In this document: in pieces, positions 63,650 through 64,000 of the stretch
How positions within the stretch are numbered: position 1 is the first letter of the stretch
Layout of the letters: each line of letters starts with the position of its first letter
Origin: Rothia nasisuis
GTDB taxonomy: Bacteria; Actinomycetota; Actinomycetes; Actinomycetales; Micrococcaceae
NCBI RefSeq assembly: GCF_928381405.1
Contig: NZ_CAKMSB010000006.1
Coordinates: forward strand, 1-64,000
Direction of reading: 5' to 3'
DNA: 64,000 nucleotides
Notes under the pieces: generated by a model
What the model was told of the DNA's origin: nothing
Database searches by the model: none
Seen by the model: the letters and a program-made list of their open reading frames with translations, nothing else
Program-made: the position numbers and the translations under genes

Positions 63650-64000
63650 ATGAAAAAAATTATGACCGTGTACGGTACACGCCCTGAAGCTATCAAGGTT
63701 GCCCCCATTATCAAGGCGCTTGAAGCCTCAGCGAAATTTGAATCTATAGTGGTGGTAACCGGTCAGCATCGTGAGATGCTTGACCAGGTTAATGCGCTTT
63801 TTGAGATTGCACCGGTGGAAGATTTAAATATCATGTCTGCGGGTCAGGGGCTCAACGGTATTGTGTCGAAGGTGATCACAGGTGTAGACACTATCTACGA
63901 GAAGTATGCGCCCGATGCTGTGATTGTTCAGGGAGATACCTCTACCGTGATGGGTGCGGCCGTGGCAGCCTTTAACCGGCATATTCCGGTCGTGCATCTT
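63650..64000 (+). CDS. wecB: UDP-N-acetylglucosamine 2-epimerase (partial, runs off window)
   Basis: First 117 residues only. Signatures MTVYGTRPEAIKVAPIIKAL, VVTGQHREMLDQV and VIVQGDTSTVMGAAVAAF are diagnostic for WecB/MnaA, which turns UDP-GlcNAc into UDP-ManNAc, a precursor for wall teichoic acids and capsular sugars. ATG 63650 follows TGAGG. It belongs to the polysaccharide operon, though 107 nt separate it from the ATPase gene. Confidence 0.93.
   Translation, partial: MKKIMTVYGTRPEAIKVAPIIKALEASAKFESIVVVTGQHREMLDQVNALFEIAPVEDLNIMSAGQGLNGIVSKVITGVDTIYEKYAPDAVIVQGDTSTVMGAAVAAFNRHIPVVHL

Overview
The window is chromosomal DNA of a high-GC Gram-positive bacterium, most likely a Micrococcaceae member and probably Rothia (inference). 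Grounds: actinobacterial family markers (DUF3263, DUF3027, DUF3073, LytR_C, WXG100, ThrE-type exporters), a lone groEL under CIRCE, clpB under HAIR boxes, an IdeR whose metal ligands fall at the canonical residue numbers, an actinobacterial-type c-di-AMP riboswitch before an NlpC/P60 gene, and C-ending codons in housekeeping genes. No species-level claim is made.

Layout. 0-2.9 kb is an accessory strip: the tail of an IS3-type transposase, two tandem cassettes that each pair an orphan toxin-like C-terminal fragment with a membrane-anchored partner (both pairs overlap by exactly 8 nt), then a thiostrepton/nosiheptide-resistance-type 23S rRNA methyltransferase. 3-4.6 kb: a double histidine phosphatase and a VanZ-like protein. 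4.6-10.7 kb: a complete fructose PTS locus (fruR-fruK-fruA-ptsI-ptsH) closed by a strong terminator. 10.8-11.8 kb: an AT-richer DUF3800 gene. 12-24 kb: FemAB transferase, two tandem ThrE exporters, ung, DUF3263, LytR_C protein, groL, a MazG-like gene, a 50-residue membrane protein, rlmC and an isochorismate synthase. 24-32 kb: Sfp-type PPTase, RNase HI fused to a DUF4440-like domain, an orphan WXG100 protein, a two-component system, DUF3027, serC and ideR.

32-42.6 kb: promoter with direct repeats plus c-di-AMP riboswitch driving a secreted NlpC/P60 protein, a DUF4031-HD fusion, tRNA-Arg(CCU), a decaying DUF559/AbiEi-like gene, pcrA, an orphan SoxG-like gene and sucCD. 42.6-46.6 kb is a second accessory block of exported proteins: a Tat substrate, a secreted metzincin, a Septum_form-like protein and a lipoprotein, the last two bracketed by copies of a dispersed palindromic element. 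46.7-51 kb: a ferritin-like/VIT1 transporter with a leader that can form alternative hairpins, an IdeR-type box before dps, a HAD phosphatase and a GATase. 51-58.4 kb: clpB, sirtuin, then DUF4956, VTC-domain and DUF4353 lipoprotein genes. 58.6-64 kb: DUF3073, then a tightly overlapping surface-polysaccharide operon (two glycosyltransferases, ABC permease and ATPase, and the start of a UDP-GlcNAc 2-epimerase) cut by the window edge.

Connecting themes: (i) iron handling (IdeR, an IdeR-like box at dps, VIT1 transporter, and an isochorismate synthase/PPTase pair that could serve catecholate siderophore synthesis); (ii) cell-envelope growth (FemAB, NlpC/P60 under c-di-AMP control, polysaccharide export, VTC module); (iii) heat-shock control by both HrcA and HspR; (iv) interbacterial competition (toxin/partner cassettes, WXG100, thiopeptide resistance). 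Two families of intergenic palindromic repeats are scattered through the window.
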